From assembly GCA_902805475.1 (NCBI GenBank), contig CADCSX010000025.1, positions 930,001-994,000 of the forward strand: DNA of 64,000 bases, given 5' to 3'. The notes beneath the pieces are model-generated. The model was not told the DNA's origin, ran no database searches, and worked only from the letters and a program-made list of their open reading frames with translations. The stretch comes from Entonaema liquescens. Lineage: Eukaryota > Ascomycota > Sordariomycetes > Xylariales > Xylariaceae. The translations under genes were made by a program, and so were the position numbers. The stretch's first letter is position 1; each line of letters begins with the position of its first letter. This document shows, piece by piece, positions 63,000 to 64,000 of this stretch.

Positions 63000-63830
63000 T
63001 GAGAGGGGAAAAGGGGGTGGGGACAGAGGGGTAGGGGTGCAGTTGGAAAGGAAGAGGACGAAAAAGCGCCTGAAGGAAGGTGATTGGAGGAAAGGAAAAA
63101 GAGCATGAGAAGGAAGGAACTTGGCTGGATGGATGGTAAGGACAATACAAAAGAAAATTAGAAAATTGGCATGGCGGTCACTTGACCTATAGGGTGGAGG
63201 ACAATAGGATAGGAAAATGGAAAGGCATGGAAGTAGAGAATGGACCGGCGGATGGGTGGAATAAATGAAATTAAAAGAACAGAATAAGAGAAACATTGGA
63301 AAGTGGCTGGATGGCGAGAGAAATGGGCTGGCAACTGGAGGCGATGGGTTAGCAGGAGAATGGAGTTGGATTGGAGTTGGATGGAGCTGGATTGGAAGTA
63401 TGGAGTTGGACGCATGGAGTTGGAAGCATGGAATTGGGATGGCAAGTTGGAATGGAGTTGGAATGGAAAGATGAAAAGATGGAAAGATGGAAAAGATGGA
63501 AAAATAGGAAAAGGCCCGGCAGGTGGGCAGGATGGTGGAATGGCGGATTGCCTGGATGGTGTGTTGGAAGAGAACCCGCCCTCCTCCCAATGGAAAAGAA
63601 AAGAAAGAAAATAGAAAGTAACATGGAAGGTAAAGTAGAAAATTGGAAAGTGGAAAGTATGGGAGAGTGGAAAGATAGAAAAGAAAAAAAAAGAAGAAAA
63701 AAAAGGAGGAGGAAAAAATAAGGAGAAGAAAAGAAGAAGGAAAGGAGAAAATTGGAAAGTAGAAAGTATGGAAGAGTAGAAATATAGAAAAGGAAAAGAC
63801 ATAAGAAAGTACAAAAGAGAAGGGGCAAAA
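63000..63830 (+). repeat. purine-rich TGGA/GGAAA minisatellite field
   Basis: The plus strand is overwhelmingly G/A, built from degenerate TGGA-, GGAGTTGGA- and GGAAAGATGGAAA-type units. It is densest at 63360-63500 (repeated GGAGTTGGATTGGAGTTGG) and 63590-63800 (AAATTGGAAAGT(A/G)GAAAGTATGG occurs twice, near 63639 and 63749). Open frames on both strands are low-complexity shadows. Confidence 0.8.
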
Positions 63831-63870
63831 GGGGAAGATCAAAACTCCATCAACCGACCACCGCGGCATC

Positions 63871-63999
63871 ATGAGCCTGGCCGAAGCCTCTCCGCCAAGC
63901 GACCTCAAACTTGACGGAGACCAGCGATACCCCGCGCTGGAGACCCACCACAGACCCGAATATTCCTCACCCGAAGAGGGACTCCAAATCAGATACTAG
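63871..63999 (+). CDS. possible 5' end of a gene, or short open frame
   Basis: ATG at 63871 opens a GC-rich frame of 42 codons (MSLAEASPPSDLKLDGDQRY and onward) that meets a TAG at 63997, one base before the window edge. Codon usage and the sharp change from the purine field suggest genuine first-exon sequence. If so, a donor must lie before the stop or the annotation continues differently outside the window. I do not recognise the protein. Confidence 0.3.
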   Translation: MSLAEASPPSDLKLDGDQRYPALETHHRPEYSSPEEGLQIRY

Positions 64000-64000
64000 T

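Larger units (their letters stand above)
60117..63870. other. 3.7-kb intergenic region with repeats
   Basis: No credible gene. From left to right: a run of 13 C at 60215-60227, a GA repeat at about 60321-60336 and an AGCTTTAAAGCT/AGCTTGAAAGCT pair near 60362-60452. Then unremarkable sequence, a tRNA-like relic near 62405-62475 and a strongly purine-rich minisatellite field from about 63000. The 351-codon minus-strand frame (62853-63908) is the pyrimidine complement of that field. Confidence 0.6.

Noticed and set aside
62853..63908. 351-codon open frame on the minus strand rich in Phe, Ser, Pro and Leu
   Set aside because: It is the pyrimidine complement of the purine-rich minisatellite; the product is low complexity, and parallel frames are open for the same reason.

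Overview
The window looks like a nuclear chromosome segment of a filamentous ascomycete (Pezizomycotina). The evidence is short introns (about 53-90 nt, GTAAGT-like donors, CTAAC-type branch points), gene families typical of that group (fungal Zn2Cys6 protein, rhodopsin-domain membrane protein, ACS- and MCT-type MFS transporters, UreD, Pot1, cohesin Scc3), and a block showing the C-to-T/G-to-A scars of repeat-induced point mutation (RIP). A Sordariomycete, perhaps Xylariales, is my guess from the gene structures and the many TAGGTA/GGTACCT motifs; the sequence does not prove it.

Layout: 1-1126 has no gene. 1127-2288 (+) is a 2-oxoglutarate/Fe(II) oxygenase with an apparent coding-frame break. 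4121-6494 (-) is a B-type cyclin with four exons. 6.5-14.5 kb is gene-poor, with short tandem and inverted repeats. 14569-16495 (+) encodes a protein with a C-terminal Zn2Cys6 cluster. 18915-20335 (+) is a monocarboxylate-type MFS transporter. About 22.1-32.65 kb is an extremely AT-rich, gene-free island; two pairs of direct repeats whose copies differ almost only by transitions mark it as RIP-degraded transposon material. Next to it (32713-33363) lies a separate 0.65-kb element with terminal inverted repeats, also carrying RIP-type changes. 34502-36051 (+) is a Dal5/Tna1-type MFS transporter, and 38292-39393 (-) a kynurenine formamidase with a Ser/Thr-repeat insertion. 43080-44733 (+) is a rhodopsin-domain membrane protein.

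From 46.5 kb the window becomes a dense housekeeping block: RNA polymerase III subunit Rpc4/Rpc53 (46581-48380, -), urease accessory protein UreD (48885-49877, -), cohesin subunit Scc3/STAG (50554-54256, +), telomere protein Pot1 (55001-57255, -) and importin alpha (58174-60116, +). The last 4 kb is non-coding, with a degenerate tRNA-like relic, a purine-rich minisatellite field, and a short GC-rich reading frame at the very edge.

The genes do not form an evident biosynthetic cluster or operon-like system. The housekeeping genes act independently (transcription, cohesion, telomere capping, nuclear import, nickel-enzyme maturation, cell cycle). The most unusual part is the RIP island with its nested repeats. 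I saw no CRISPR array, no rRNA and no intact tRNA, and found no convincing new multi-gene system.
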